Origin: Candidatus Zymogenus saltonus
GTDB taxonomy: Bacteria; Desulfobacterota; Zymogenia; Zymogenales; Zymogenaceae
DNA length: 64,000 bases
Direction: 5' to 3'
Assembly (NCBI GenBank): GCA_016929395.1
Contig: JAFGIX010000003.1
Span: 1-64,000 of the forward strand
Shown here: positions 26,607 through 35,811 of the stretch, piece by piece
Layout of the letters: the number at the start of each line of letters is the position of its first letter
Numbering within the stretch: the stretch's first letter is position 1
Made by a program: the position numbers and the translations under genes
The notes under the pieces: model-generated
What the model was told of the DNA's origin: nothing
Databases searched by the model: none
The model's input: only the letters and a program-made list of their open reading frames with translations

Positions 26607-27110
26607 ATGTGTGAGAAATTAATAGAATTGCTCCCTGTAATCGTTGGTGGATTAATTGCATTTATACCTGCATATATCCTTTTTAAGCTTCAAGTAATAA
26701 AGGAAAGAAAGGCTAAGAAACGTGAAAAATTAGAAGAAGCGTTTAAGGAAATTATAAAAATTGAAATTTATATATTTCAAATAAAGAAATTTTATACTTA
26801 TAAGTTAAGAGGTTTTTCCGAAATTGAAGGATTAGAACCAGAAGAACCACATTTCAAGGCTGAATCCTCTAGAGAACATCTAAAGATGTTATTGAGTTTA
26901 TATAGTAAAGATTTTCAAGAAAGTATTAAAAACTTTGATAACGAATGGAATAATCTTGGCCTTGAGAGGATCGATTTTTTTAATTTAATGGAAAAAGAAT
27001 CCAAGACAAATATATCAATCAAAGCAATTAATGCAGGGTCAGAGTTGATGAATATATGCGAGAATATGAAATGCAAAATAAATAATATATTTGAAAATGA
27101 TAATATTTAA
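26607..27110 (+). CDS. Unknown single-helix membrane protein of the A+T-rich cassette
   Basis: A 167-residue protein, function unrecognised. One membrane helix near the N-terminus (LLPVIVGGLIAFIPAYILF, about 7-25) leads into a basic, strongly helical region (VIKERKAKKREKLEEAFKE) and further helices to the end. The ATG at 26607 is chosen over the one at 26568 because AAGGAGG lies 8 nt upstream. It follows the previous A+T-rich gene by under 100 bp with similar composition, so the two probably arrived and are expressed together. Confidence 0.68.
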   Translation: MCEKLIELLPVIVGGLIAFIPAYILFKLQVIKERKAKKREKLEEAFKEIIKIEIYIFQIKKFYTYKLRGFSEIEGLEPEEPHFKAESSREHLKMLLSLYSKDFQESIKNFDNEWNNLGLERIDFFNLMEKESKTNISIKAINAGSELMNICENMKCKINNIFENDNI

Positions 27111-27163
27111 TGTTGAATTCTAAAAGAAATTAATCAACTCTCTATAAAATTTAAAACTCCCCC

Positions 27164-27580
27164 CTAAACCTCCTTTCCCTCCTCGTTGTAGCGGTGGACC
27201 GGGACGTCCGGCCAGAGGCCCTCGAGGTCGTAAAACAGCCGTGTATCCTCCAGAAACAGGTGGGCGATGACGTCGCCGTAGTCCATAAGCACCCAGTGCC
27301 CCTCGCGCATACCCTCGATCCCGAGCGGGTAGATCTTCTCCTTGGAGAGCGTCTCCTTGATGTGTTCCGCCGACCGGATCACCTGCCTGTCGGAGGTGCC
27401 GCTCATGATGATGATGTAGTCGGAGAAGCTGGAGACCCCCTTCACGTCCATCACGATCAGGTTCTTGACCTTCCGCTCCGAGGCGGCCCGGACGATCCTC
27501 TCCTTGAGAGATATCGTGTCTGGCGTGTCGGGGCCGGGCTTCGCCCCCCCCTCTGGATTTTCCTTTCCTTTCTCTTTCAG
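27164..27580 (-). CDS. rsfS: Ribosomal silencing factor RsfS
   Basis: Binds ribosomal protein L14 and blocks subunit joining in starvation. The conserved core is DVKGVSSFSDYIIIMSGTSDRQV, then GHWVLMDYGDVIAHLFLEDTRLFYDLEGLWPD. The first ATG in frame (27454) would remove the helix that normally precedes it, yet the matching residues LKERIVRAASERKVKNLIVM are encoded upstream. No ATG, GTG or TTG occurs between the upstream in-frame stop and that helix. The best candidate start is a CTG at 27580 overlapping the nadD stop (CTGA), with AGAGGGG 9 nt upstream; this gives 138 residues. Start confidence is low, gene confidence high. Confidence 0.88.
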   Translation of the reverse strand: MKEKGKENPEGGAKPGPDTPDTISLKERIVRAASERKVKNLIVMDVKGVSSFSDYIIIMSGTSDRQVIRSAEHIKETLSKEKIYPLGIEGMREGHWVLMDYGDVIAHLFLEDTRLFYDLEGLWPDVPVHRYNEEGKEV

Positions 27581-28254
27581 CGGTATAAACCCCTCTTGTT
27601 AATGTACTTTTCCACCGACTCCGGCACGAGGTAGCTGATCGACCGCCCCTCCTTGACGAGCCTTCTTACTGTGGTGGACGAGATGTCGAGGGCGGAGATG
27701 TCCTGGAAGTAGAGCTTGCTCCCGGACGTGTGCGTCCAGAAGCCGCCCCTGCCTCCGGCCCCTTTCTTGAAGGCGGACTTGATCTCCCCCGGTATCGTGA
27801 ACTTCGGGTTTTTCGACCCGGCGTCGGGCCTGTCGGTGACGACGAAGTGGGCGTACTCGAAGAGCTCCCTGAACCTCATCCACGACCCGATCTCCCTGAA
27901 GGCGTCGAGCCCGATGATGAAGTATATCTCGCCCGTCTCCCCCACCAGCTCTTTGTAGTGGATCAGCGTGTCTATCGTGTACGATTTCCCGCCCCGCTTG
28001 ATCTCGAGGTCTGAGGCGGAGAAGCTGTGGTTTGCGGCGATGGCCCTCTTGACCATTCGGTAGCGGTGTTTTGCGTCGATGATGTTTCCCGCCTTGTGGG
28101 GCGGCTCGGCCGACGGCACGAAGATGACCCTGAAGAGATCGAACGCCTCCCTGTTCTCCTCGGCGCTCCTGAGGTGGCCGAGGTGTATCGGGTTGAACGT
28201 CCCACCGACTATGCCGATTTTTTTATCTTTAAGGTCGCTTCGCATTCCTTTCAT
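27577..28254 (-). CDS. nadD: Nicotinate-nucleotide adenylyltransferase
   Basis: Joins ATP and nicotinate mononucleotide to deamido-NAD. The 225 residues contain GGTFNPIHLGHL at about 17-28 with the nucleotidyltransferase HxGH motif, FVPSAEPPHK, the central FIIGLDAF, and ISSTTVRRLV near the C-terminus. It has a glycine-rich insert (KKGAGGRGGF near 165). It lies between proA (6-bp gap) and rsfS, the usual neighbours. Confidence 0.95.
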   Translation of the reverse strand: MKGMRSDLKDKKIGIVGGTFNPIHLGHLRSAEENREAFDLFRVIFVPSAEPPHKAGNIIDAKHRYRMVKRAIAANHSFSASDLEIKRGGKSYTIDTLIHYKELVGETGEIYFIIGLDAFREIGSWMRFRELFEYAHFVVTDRPDAGSKNPKFTIPGEIKSAFKKGAGGRGGFWTHTSGSKLYFQDISALDISSTTVRRLVKEGRSISYLVPESVEKYINKRGLYR

Positions 28255-28260
28255 TATCTA

Positions 28261-29517
28261 TCAGGTTCTGAGCTGGCCGTCTCCGAATATGATGAACTTC
28301 GTCGTGGTAAGCTCGTTCAGCCCCATCGGCCCGAAGGCGTGGAGCTTGGTGGTTGATATGCCGATCTCGGCTCCTAAGCCCAGCTCGAAGCCGTCGGAGA
28401 AGCGGGTCGATGCGTTGACGAATACGCAGGAGGAGTTGACCTCGTCCAAAAAGCGCCTCGCGTTGTTGTAGTCTTTCGTCACGATCGACTCGGTGTGGAG
28501 GGAGCCGTATTTTTCTATGTGGGAGACCGCCTCGTCGAGTCCGTCGACAACCTTGACCGCCAAGATCAGGTCAAGGTACTCCTCGTACCAGTCGTCTTCG
28601 GTCGCCTCGGCTGCGTCTGTGATGATCTTCATCGTCTCCTTGCACCCCCTGATTTCCACGTTCGCGTCTCTCAGGGCACCGACGACAACCGGGAGAAAAT
28701 CCTTGGCGATATTCTTGTGGACGAGGAGCGTCTCCATGGAGTTGCAGACGCCGGGCCTCTGGGCCTTGGCGTTGACGGCGATATCGGTCGCCATGGTAAA
28801 GTCCGCCGACTCGTCAACGAAGACGTGGCAGACCCCCTTGTAGTGCTTTATCACCGGTATCATCGATGTCTCGACGACCCTCCTGATGAGCTCCTCGCCC
28901 CCCCGGGGGATTATCACGTCGATAAGCTCCTCGAGTTTGAGCATCTCCCCAACCGCCTCCCTGTCGGTGGTCGTTATCATCCCGACGGCGTCCTCAGGGA
29001 TCCCGGCGGCCTTTCCAGCCTTTTTGAGCAGGTCGGCAACGGCGATGTTGGAGTTGATCGCCTCGGAGCCGCCGCGAAGCACCACCGCGTTTCCGCTCTT
29101 GAGGCAGAGGCCCGCCGCGTCCGCCGTGACGTTAGGCCTCGACTCGTAGATTATCCCAATGACGCCGAGGGGTATGCGCTGCCTTCCGACCAAAAGCCCG
29201 TTCGGCCTTCGCCACATGCTCGTCACCTCGCCTACCGGGTCCGGGAGCGCCGCAACCTCCTTAAGGCTCTCGGCCATAGAGTCGATGGCATTGTCCGAGA
29301 GGGTCAGACGGTCTATCATGGCGGTAGAGAGCCCCTTCTCCCGTGCGAGTTTCAGGTCCTTCTCGTTTTGAGCCTGGAGCTTCTTCTTCTCCCTGACTAG
29401 TCCGTCGGCCATCTCGATCAGAGCCCTGTTTTTCACCTCGGAGCCGAGTTTGGCGAGCCTTGTTCCCGCCTCCCTGGCCCTCTTCGCCACGGCCGTTACT
29501 TCTTCCTTTACCGACAT
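28261..29517 (-). CDS. proA: Gamma-glutamyl phosphate reductase
   Basis: Second step of proline synthesis, reducing glutamyl-5-phosphate. The 418 residues match the family over the whole length ([23 protein letters not shown] near 128-150, the catalytic cysteine in [14 protein letters not shown], and the ending [12 protein letters not shown]). In most relatives proB comes directly before proA; here proB is 30 kb away on the other strand and proA has a promoter of its own upstream. Confidence 0.96.
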   Translation of the reverse strand: MSVKEEVTAVAKRAREAGTRLAKLGSEVKNRALIEMADGLVREKKKLQAQNEKDLKLAREKGLSTAMIDRLTLSDNAIDSMAESLKEVAALPDPVGEVTSMWRRPNGLLVGRQRIPLGVIGIIYESRPNVTADAAGLCLKSGNAVVLRGGSEAINSNIAVADLLKKAGKAAGIPEDAVGMITTTDREAVGEMLKLEELIDVIIPRGGEELIRRVVETSMIPVIKHYKGVCHVFVDESADFTMATDIAVNAKAQRPGVCNSMETLLVHKNIAKDFLPVVVGALRDANVEIRGCKETMKIITDAAEATEDDWYEEYLDLILAVKVVDGLDEAVSHIEKYGSLHTESIVTKDYNNARRFLDEVNSSCVFVNASTRFSDGFELGLGAEIGISTTKLHAFGPMGLNELTTTKFIIFGDGQLRT

Positions 29518-29712
29518 GTCAAATCTCCCAAGTCTCGGTATCTTCAGATTTTAAAATTGCGATATTTATTGTTTTTCGTTCGTCCAATAGCATTAAACGC
29601 TGTCCAAATATCGTTCAATGCCGCCCGTCCATCATATTATCTTGTTAGAAAATTTGCAAGCTTCGATTCTAAGAGCTTTAAAGAACTCGTTCCTTCGATT
29701 TACCTAAATAGA
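29518..29712. other. Inferred left inversion breakpoint (proA | leuC)
   Basis: The 195-bp gap between the proA start and the leuC stop joins two gene sets that are normally apart. It is A+T-rich compared with both genes. It contains AAATATCGTTC (29606-29616), which is nearly an inverted copy of GAAGCGATATTT at the right breakpoint (60848-60859); this may be chance. Confidence 0.5.
29631..29659 (-). promoter_or_regulatory. Promoter for proA-nadD-rsfS
   Basis: Read on the minus strand: -35 TTGCAA (29659-29654), 17-bp spacer, -10 TATGAT (29636-29631). It drives proA from within the inferred breakpoint. Confidence 0.5.
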
Positions 29713-31008
29713 CTACAGCCCCAGATCCGCCGGGCCGGCTACCCTACCCAGCACCGCCGATGCAGCGGCGACGGCCGGGCTCGCCAGGTAGACCTCGCTC
29801 TTCGGGTCGCCCATTCTGCCGGCGAAGTTCCTGTTCGTCGTGGCGACCGCCCTCTCCCCCGCGGCCAGAACCCCCATGTGCCCCCCGAGGCACGGGCCGC
29901 AGGTCGGCGGCGAGATTACGCCGTCCGCGTCAAGAAAGACCTCGAAGAGCCCCTCGTTCATCGCCTGCCGGTAGATCGCGGGCGTTGCGGGGATTACGAT
30001 GAGCCTGACGTTCCTGTTCGCCCTTCTTCCCCTCAAGATTTCGGCGGCGAGCCTCAGGTCCTCGATCCTCCCGTTCGTACAGGAGCCGATGACGACCTGA
30101 TCTATCTCGATGTTTCCGACGTCTTCCACGGGCCTAACGTTGGAGGGGAGGTGGGGCATCGCCACCAGCGGCGGGATATTCCCCGCGTCGTACTCCCTTA
30201 CGTAGACGTATTCGGCGTCCGGGTCGCTTTTATAAACCTCGTTCTTCATCGAGGTCTTCTGTCTGGTTCCCTTTATGTAGGCGATTGTCTTCTCGTCCGC
30301 CTCGAAGATGCCGTTTTTTCCCCCCGCTTCGATGGCCATGTTCGCCATGGTGAGCCTCCCCTCGATCGTAAGGGCGGACACTGCGGGGCCTGTAAACTCC
30401 ATCGCCCTGTAAAGCGCCCCGTCTACGCCTATGTCCCCTATCGCGTGGAGGATGAAGTCCTTTGCGGTCACCCACTTCTTGGGCGTGCCGTGAAAGACGA
30501 ACTTCATCGACTCGGGGACCTTGAGCCACACCTCCCCAGTTATCATTGCGGCGGCGAGGTCGGTGCTACCCACGCCGGTGGCGAAGGCGGCGAGACCCCC
30601 GTAGGTGCAGGTATGGCTGTCGGCGCCGATGATAAGATCGCCCGGGTGGACAAGGCCCAGCTCCGGGAGGAGGGCGTGCTCCACGCCGGAGTTCCCCCCC
30701 TCGTAGATGTGGGCGATCCCCATCTTAACGGCGAACTCCCTGACCCGCTTGCACTGGGCGGCGCTCTTGATGTCCTTGTTGGGGGTGAAGTGGTCGCAGA
30801 CGAGGACCACCCTATCCCTGTCGAAGACCTCCTTTGCCCCCGCCTCCTCGAAAACGTCTATGGCGATAGGCGCCGTGATGTCGTTTCCAAGGGCGAGGTC
30901 GACCTTGGCCATAATCAGATCTCCGGGGACGACCTTTTCTACTCCCGCATGGGACGCCAGAATCTTTTCCGTTATCGTCATTTTGCCTTTCGCTTTAGCT
31001 TGGGACAT
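29713..31008 (-). CDS. leuC: 3-isopropylmalate dehydratase large subunit
   Basis: Aconitase-family enzyme of leucine synthesis, working with LeuD to isomerise 2- to 3-isopropylmalate. The 431 residues have the iron-sulfur cysteines in IGADSHTCTYGG (near 130), VVIGSCTNGR (near 305) and PPTCGPCLGG (near 365). Length and motifs fit the shorter, archaeal-like (homoaconitase-type) LeuC common in deltaproteobacteria. Its partner leuD is not next to it but at 60.9 kb on the other strand. A terminator-like hairpin and a possible promoter lie between leuA and this gene. Confidence 0.95.
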   Translation of the reverse strand: MSQAKAKGKMTITEKILASHAGVEKVVPGDLIMAKVDLALGNDITAPIAIDVFEEAGAKEVFDRDRVVLVCDHFTPNKDIKSAAQCKRVREFAVKMGIAHIYEGGNSGVEHALLPELGLVHPGDLIIGADSHTCTYGGLAAFATGVGSTDLAAAMITGEVWLKVPESMKFVFHGTPKKWVTAKDFILHAIGDIGVDGALYRAMEFTGPAVSALTIEGRLTMANMAIEAGGKNGIFEADEKTIAYIKGTRQKTSMKNEVYKSDPDAEYVYVREYDAGNIPPLVAMPHLPSNVRPVEDVGNIEIDQVVIGSCTNGRIEDLRLAAEILRGRRANRNVRLIVIPATPAIYRQAMNEGLFEVFLDADGVISPPTCGPCLGGHMGVLAAGERAVATTNRNFAGRMGDPKSEVYLASPAVAAASAVLGRVAGPADLGL

Positions 31009-31046
31009 TTGTTTCTCTTCTCCACCTTCCGCTTGATGTTGAGGTC

Positions 31047-31075
31047 ATCATAAAGTAAAAAAACTTGTTTCTAAA
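31047..31075 (-). promoter_or_regulatory. Possible promoter for leuC
   Basis: Minus strand: -35 TTTAGA (31075-31070), 17-bp spacer, -10 TATGAT (31052-31047), 39 nt before the leuC start. Confidence 0.4.
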
Positions 31076-31132
31076 GACCTTGATTATCCAAGGAAAACCA
31101 TTTCAACTATGGCAAAACTCCCGGGAATTCCT

Positions 31133-31169
31133 AAAAAGGGTATCGATCGCCGCCGGCGACCACCCCCTT
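31133..31169 (-). terminator. Terminator or attenuator between leuA and leuC
   Basis: On the minus strand AAGGGGGT pairs with ACCCTTTT (two G-U pairs), enclosing a TCGCC-GGC-GGCGA hairpin, and the T run continues to 31133. It lies in an unusually long (294-bp) gap for an otherwise tight operon. Confidence 0.5.
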
Positions 31170-31302
31170 GTGCCTCCCGCCGCATAATCCGAGGCCCCGA
31201 CGCTCCCAAATCCGCTACTTACAAAAAATGTATACAAGGGGCTTTTGCCCTTCAGCCCACGTACGGGAGAATCGGGCCGTCCAATATTCTAAAAGGTCTG
31301 GT

Positions 31303-32841
31303 CTAAACGGTCTGGGACTCCCTGACCTCCTTCTTCTTTCTTCCCTCTAACTTGTTCAGGGCGTTGATGAACGCCATCGCCGAGGCCACGATGATGTCGG
31401 TGTGCGCCCCAGCCCCTCCGGAGCGGAATTCTCCGTCCTCAAGTCTCACCGTCACCTCGCCTAAGGCGTCGGTTCCCCCGGTTATCGCCTTGACCTCGTA
31501 GCTCAGAAGCTTGCACTTTGCCCCCACCATCTTCTTAATTGTTCTGTAGACGGCGTCTACGGGGCCGTCTCCGAAGTCGGCTTCCCTCTTGATGTTGCCG
31601 TCGATGGAAAGCGTCACCGTGGCGGTAGGGATCGTGTCGGTTCCGGAGCTTATCGCCAGAAACTGAAGCTGGTAGCGCTCTGGAATCCTCAGGATATCCT
31701 CGGCCACGATCGCCTCGATGTCCTCGTCGAAGATGTCCTTCTTTTTGTCCGCGAGCTTTTTGAAGCTCTTGAAGGCCTTTTCCATCTGCTCGTCGTTAAG
31801 CTGATAGCCGAGCTTTCTTATCCTCTCCTTGAAGGCGTGTCTCCCGGAGTGCTTGCCCAGGACGAGTCTCGTGTGGGAGTAGCCGATGCTCTGGGGCGTC
31901 ATTATCTCGTAGGTGAGCTTCTCCTTCAATAATCCGTCCTGGTGTATCCCCGACTCGTGGGAGAAGGCGTTCGCCCCCACGATCGCCTTGTTCGGCTGGA
32001 CGGTGATCCCCGTGATGGCGCTGACCATCCTGCTCGTGGGAAATATAAGTTCCGTTTTGATGTTGGTGTCGAGTTTGAATCGGTCCTTCCTGACCTTGAG
32101 CGACATTACGAACTCCTCCAGGGAGGTGTTCCCGGCCCTCTCGCCGATCCCGTTTATAGTGCACTCGACCTGCCTCGCCCCGCACATCACGGCGGCCACC
32201 GAGTTCGCCACCGCAAGACCGAGATCGTTGTGGCAGTGAACGGAGACGGTGGTCTTCTCTATTCCGGGGACGTTTTCCATAAGATATTTGATTATGGTTG
32301 CGTACTCGTCCGGGACGGTGTAGCCGACCGTGTCCGGGATGTTTACGGTTGTGGCACCCGCCTCTATGGCGGTCTTTATAACCTCGGCAAGGTATCCAAG
32401 ATCGCTCCTTGTTGCGTCCATGGCGGAAAACTCCACCAGCTCAGTCAAGGACTTCGCCCTCTTGACGGAGGCCTTGGCGATCTTTATAACCTCGTCCCTC
32501 GTCTTTTTGAGCTGGTAATTCAGATGTATGTCGGAGGTGGAGACGAAGGTGTGGATCATGGGCGTTCTGGCGTCCTTTATGGCGTCGAACGCTACGTCGA
32601 TATCCTTTATCTTGGCCCGCGCCAGGGCTACCACAGTCGATTTTTTTACGGTCTTGGCGATCTCCCTCACGGCCTCGAAGTCGCCGGGGCTTGCCACGGG
32701 AAATCCCGCCTCGATGATGTCCACGCCGAGCCTCTCGAGCTGCATGGCGACAGTGACCTTCTCCCTGACGTTCATGCTCGCCCCTGGGGATTGCTCGCCG
32801 TCCCTCAGCGTTGTGTCAAATATTAAAACTATATCACTCAT
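31303..32841 (-). CDS. leuA: 2-isopropylmalate synthase
   Basis: First committed step of leucine synthesis, condensing acetyl-CoA with 2-oxoisovalerate. The 512 residues include the signature DTTLRDGEQSPGASM (about 9-23), SVHCHNDLGLAVANS (about 200), the metal-binding HESGIHQDG, and a C-terminal LeuA dimer regulatory domain (about 390-505), so leucine feedback is likely. AAGGA lies 9-10 nt before the ATG. No T-box-like motif was found upstream. Confidence 0.96.
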   Translation of the reverse strand: MSDIVLIFDTTLRDGEQSPGASMNVREKVTVAMQLERLGVDIIEAGFPVASPGDFEAVREIAKTVKKSTVVALARAKIKDIDVAFDAIKDARTPMIHTFVSTSDIHLNYQLKKTRDEVIKIAKASVKRAKSLTELVEFSAMDATRSDLGYLAEVIKTAIEAGATTVNIPDTVGYTVPDEYATIIKYLMENVPGIEKTTVSVHCHNDLGLAVANSVAAVMCGARQVECTINGIGERAGNTSLEEFVMSLKVRKDRFKLDTNIKTELIFPTSRMVSAITGITVQPNKAIVGANAFSHESGIHQDGLLKEKLTYEIMTPQSIGYSHTRLVLGKHSGRHAFKERIRKLGYQLNDEQMEKAFKSFKKLADKKKDIFDEDIEAIVAEDILRIPERYQLQFLAISSGTDTIPTATVTLSIDGNIKREADFGDGPVDAVYRTIKKMVGAKCKLLSYEVKAITGGTDALGEVTVRLEDGEFRSGGAGAHTDIIVASAMAFINALNKLEGRKKKEVRESQTV

Positions 32842-33052
32842 AACTATATTCCTTTTACCGTCAAGAGGGGTGCTGGGTGGTGTTTTGTCTTTTTAAAAGG
32901 ACATATTATGGGGCCGAAAATCCGCAAGAAAGACACTGATTCTTGAAGTGAAAAGTGGAGGTAAAATCGTTCCCACAATTGACCCGAAAGCCCCTCAAAA
33001 CAGAAAATAATTCAATCGGAAGTTATGCCCTGCCGAATCCCTTCCCTTGCCT

Positions 33053-33862
33053 CTACCGTTCCTCTTCCGCCGGAACCTCGCTTACCTGTTCTCCCCTTTT
33101 TCTCGTCAACAATCTGAAGAGGAGATTTACTATTCCCGACATGACAAAGAAGGCGACAATGGCAAAGAGCATTATTTCAGGCTTTATGGCGATAAGAATC
33201 AATATAAGGATTAAGAGGAGAAGGATGTTGATCGGCCTCCTCCTCGCAACCTCCAGCTCTTTAAAGCTCGAATATTTTACGTTGGACACCATGAGAAACG
33301 CCAACAGATAGACGAGGACTAGTATGTACACTCTATATTCTTCAAGGGAAAGTCCCGTATCCCTGAAAAAGAGGACCGTAGTCGCCAGCATAAGCGCGGA
33401 GGGCGGCGACGGAAGGCCGTTGAAGACGCTCTTTTCGATAGTGGTTATCTGGATGTTGAACCTTGCGAGCCTCAGGGCCGCGCAGATAACATACAGGGCC
33501 GCCCCGAGCCATCCCAGACGGGCAAAGGGCGTGAGCGCCCACTGATAGACGAGGATCGCCGGCGCAACCCCGAAGGAGACGAGATCCGAGAGGGAGTCGT
33601 ACTGGACGCCGAACTCGCTCTCCGTCTTGGTGAAGCGGGCGACCTTGCCGTCAAGACCGTCGAAGACGGCCGCAAAGATCAAGGCCCACACGGCCTGCAC
33701 AAACTTCCCGTTGATGGACAATATGATAGAGAAGAAGCCCGCAAAGAGGGACATGGTGGTTATGAGATTGGGGAGGATGTAAATCCCCTTCTTGAGGTCG
33801 TCCCTCTTAATTCTTCTCATTCCTTCTTTCTTTTTCCTTACTTTTACCCTTTTCTCCTTCAT
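33053..33862 (-). CDS. pssA: CDP-diacylglycerol-serine O-phosphatidyltransferase
   Basis: Integral membrane enzyme making phosphatidylserine. The CDP-alcohol phosphotransferase motif is complete: DGLDGKVAR, then GVQYDSLSD (about 70-95). Several hydrophobic helices (about 34-52, 57-70, 105-130, 140-160, 183-235) follow. It starts in an ATGA overlap with psd, so synthesis and decarboxylation of phosphatidylserine are coupled. Highly basic N-terminus. Confidence 0.93.
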   Translation of the reverse strand: MKEKRVKVRKKKEGMRRIKRDDLKKGIYILPNLITTMSLFAGFFSIILSINGKFVQAVWALIFAAVFDGLDGKVARFTKTESEFGVQYDSLSDLVSFGVAPAILVYQWALTPFARLGWLGAALYVICAALRLARFNIQITTIEKSVFNGLPSPPSALMLATTVLFFRDTGLSLEEYRVYILVLVYLLAFLMVSNVKYSSFKELEVARRRPINILLLLILILILIAIKPEIMLFAIVAFFVMSGIVNLLFRLLTRKRGEQVSEVPAEEER

Positions 33863-34524
33863 GGCAATACCCCCATTATGGTCTCACCGCCCTTGACCTT
33901 TTCTCCCGGCGTCACCTTTATTTCTGAATCGACGGGGAGATATAGATCAAGGCGGGAGCCGAACCTTATGAGTCCAAAACGAATCCCCTTTTGGAGGGTG
34001 TCCCCCTCTTTTGCGTAGCAGACGATCCTCCTGGCGACGATCCCCGCTATTTGAACCACGAGGATCTTCTCACTCTTTTCGTTTTCAATGACCAGTCCGT
34101 TTCTCTCGTTCTCGGAGGACGCCTTGTCGAGGCTGGCAACGAAAAACTTGCCCGGAAAGTACCTCGCCTTGACGACCTTTCCAGCCATCGGCACTCGGTT
34201 GACGTGAACGTTGAAGACCGACATGAAGACGCTTATCTTGATCGCCTCGGTGTTTAAGAAACTCTTCTCCTGAACCTTAGCTATCTCTATTACCTTTCCG
34301 TCGGCGGGCGATACGACCGCCCTCGGGTCTTGAGGTATCGTCCGGTTCGGGTTTCTGAAAAAGGCGGTAACAAACAGGGTCAGTATGATTAATGGGATTG
34401 TCACATATGGCATCGCCTTCGGGGCATAGAAATAGAGCAAAACCGCAACCACGATGGTCAAAACAAGCGCCGCAAAAATAAAGGGAAAGCCCTCCACGAC
34501 GAACAGTGTATTCTGATTTTTCAT
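33859..34524 (-). CDS. psd: Phosphatidylserine decarboxylase proenzyme
   Basis: Makes phosphatidylethanolamine. The 221-residue short (type II) form has an N-terminal pair of hydrophobic segments (about 9-30 and 38-55), VVSPADGKVIEI near 70, FMSVFNVHVNRVP near 100-112, and the self-cleavage site GS in IRFGSRLD near 187-194, where serine becomes the pyruvoyl group. Placed one base after ilvC and overlapping pssA. Confidence 0.94.
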   Translation of the reverse strand: MKNQNTLFVVEGFPFIFAALVLTIVVAVLLYFYAPKAMPYVTIPLIILTLFVTAFFRNPNRTIPQDPRAVVSPADGKVIEIAKVQEKSFLNTEAIKISVFMSVFNVHVNRVPMAGKVVKARYFPGKFFVASLDKASSENERNGLVIENEKSEKILVVQIAGIVARRIVCYAKEGDTLQKGIRFGLIRFGSRLDLYLPVDSEIKVTPGEKVKGGETIMGVLP

Positions 34525-34525
34525 C

Positions 34526-35557
<1,032 letters not shown>

Positions 35558-35811
35558 CTAAAAAATGAAAAAATCCTTTATAATATTATAAACTTTTATA
35601 AGTGGCAGTGGCCTCAACCTTGAAAATGCGTTGAAAATATTTTTCAGCCTGTTCCCCCAACAACGTTTTAAGACTCTTTCAAGGGCCTCCGGTATCCATC
35701 AAAATCTATAAATGCCCGACCCCCCGCCCCTAAAAAAGCCTGATCCCCTGACCCAATAAATGCCGACCCCCCTGTGATTATATCAAACAAAGAAACGAGC
35801 AGTCAAACAAG

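Noticed and set aside
29557-31053. 498-codon plus-strand open frame
   Set aside because: It is antisense to leuC, which has full family motifs. The translation is rich in Arg, Gly, Val and His and shows no domain; typical of shadows in G+C-rich DNA.
32842-33052. T-box or leader-peptide control upstream of leuA
   Set aside because: No TGGNACCGCG-type T-box core and no leucine-rich short frame was found on the minus strand.
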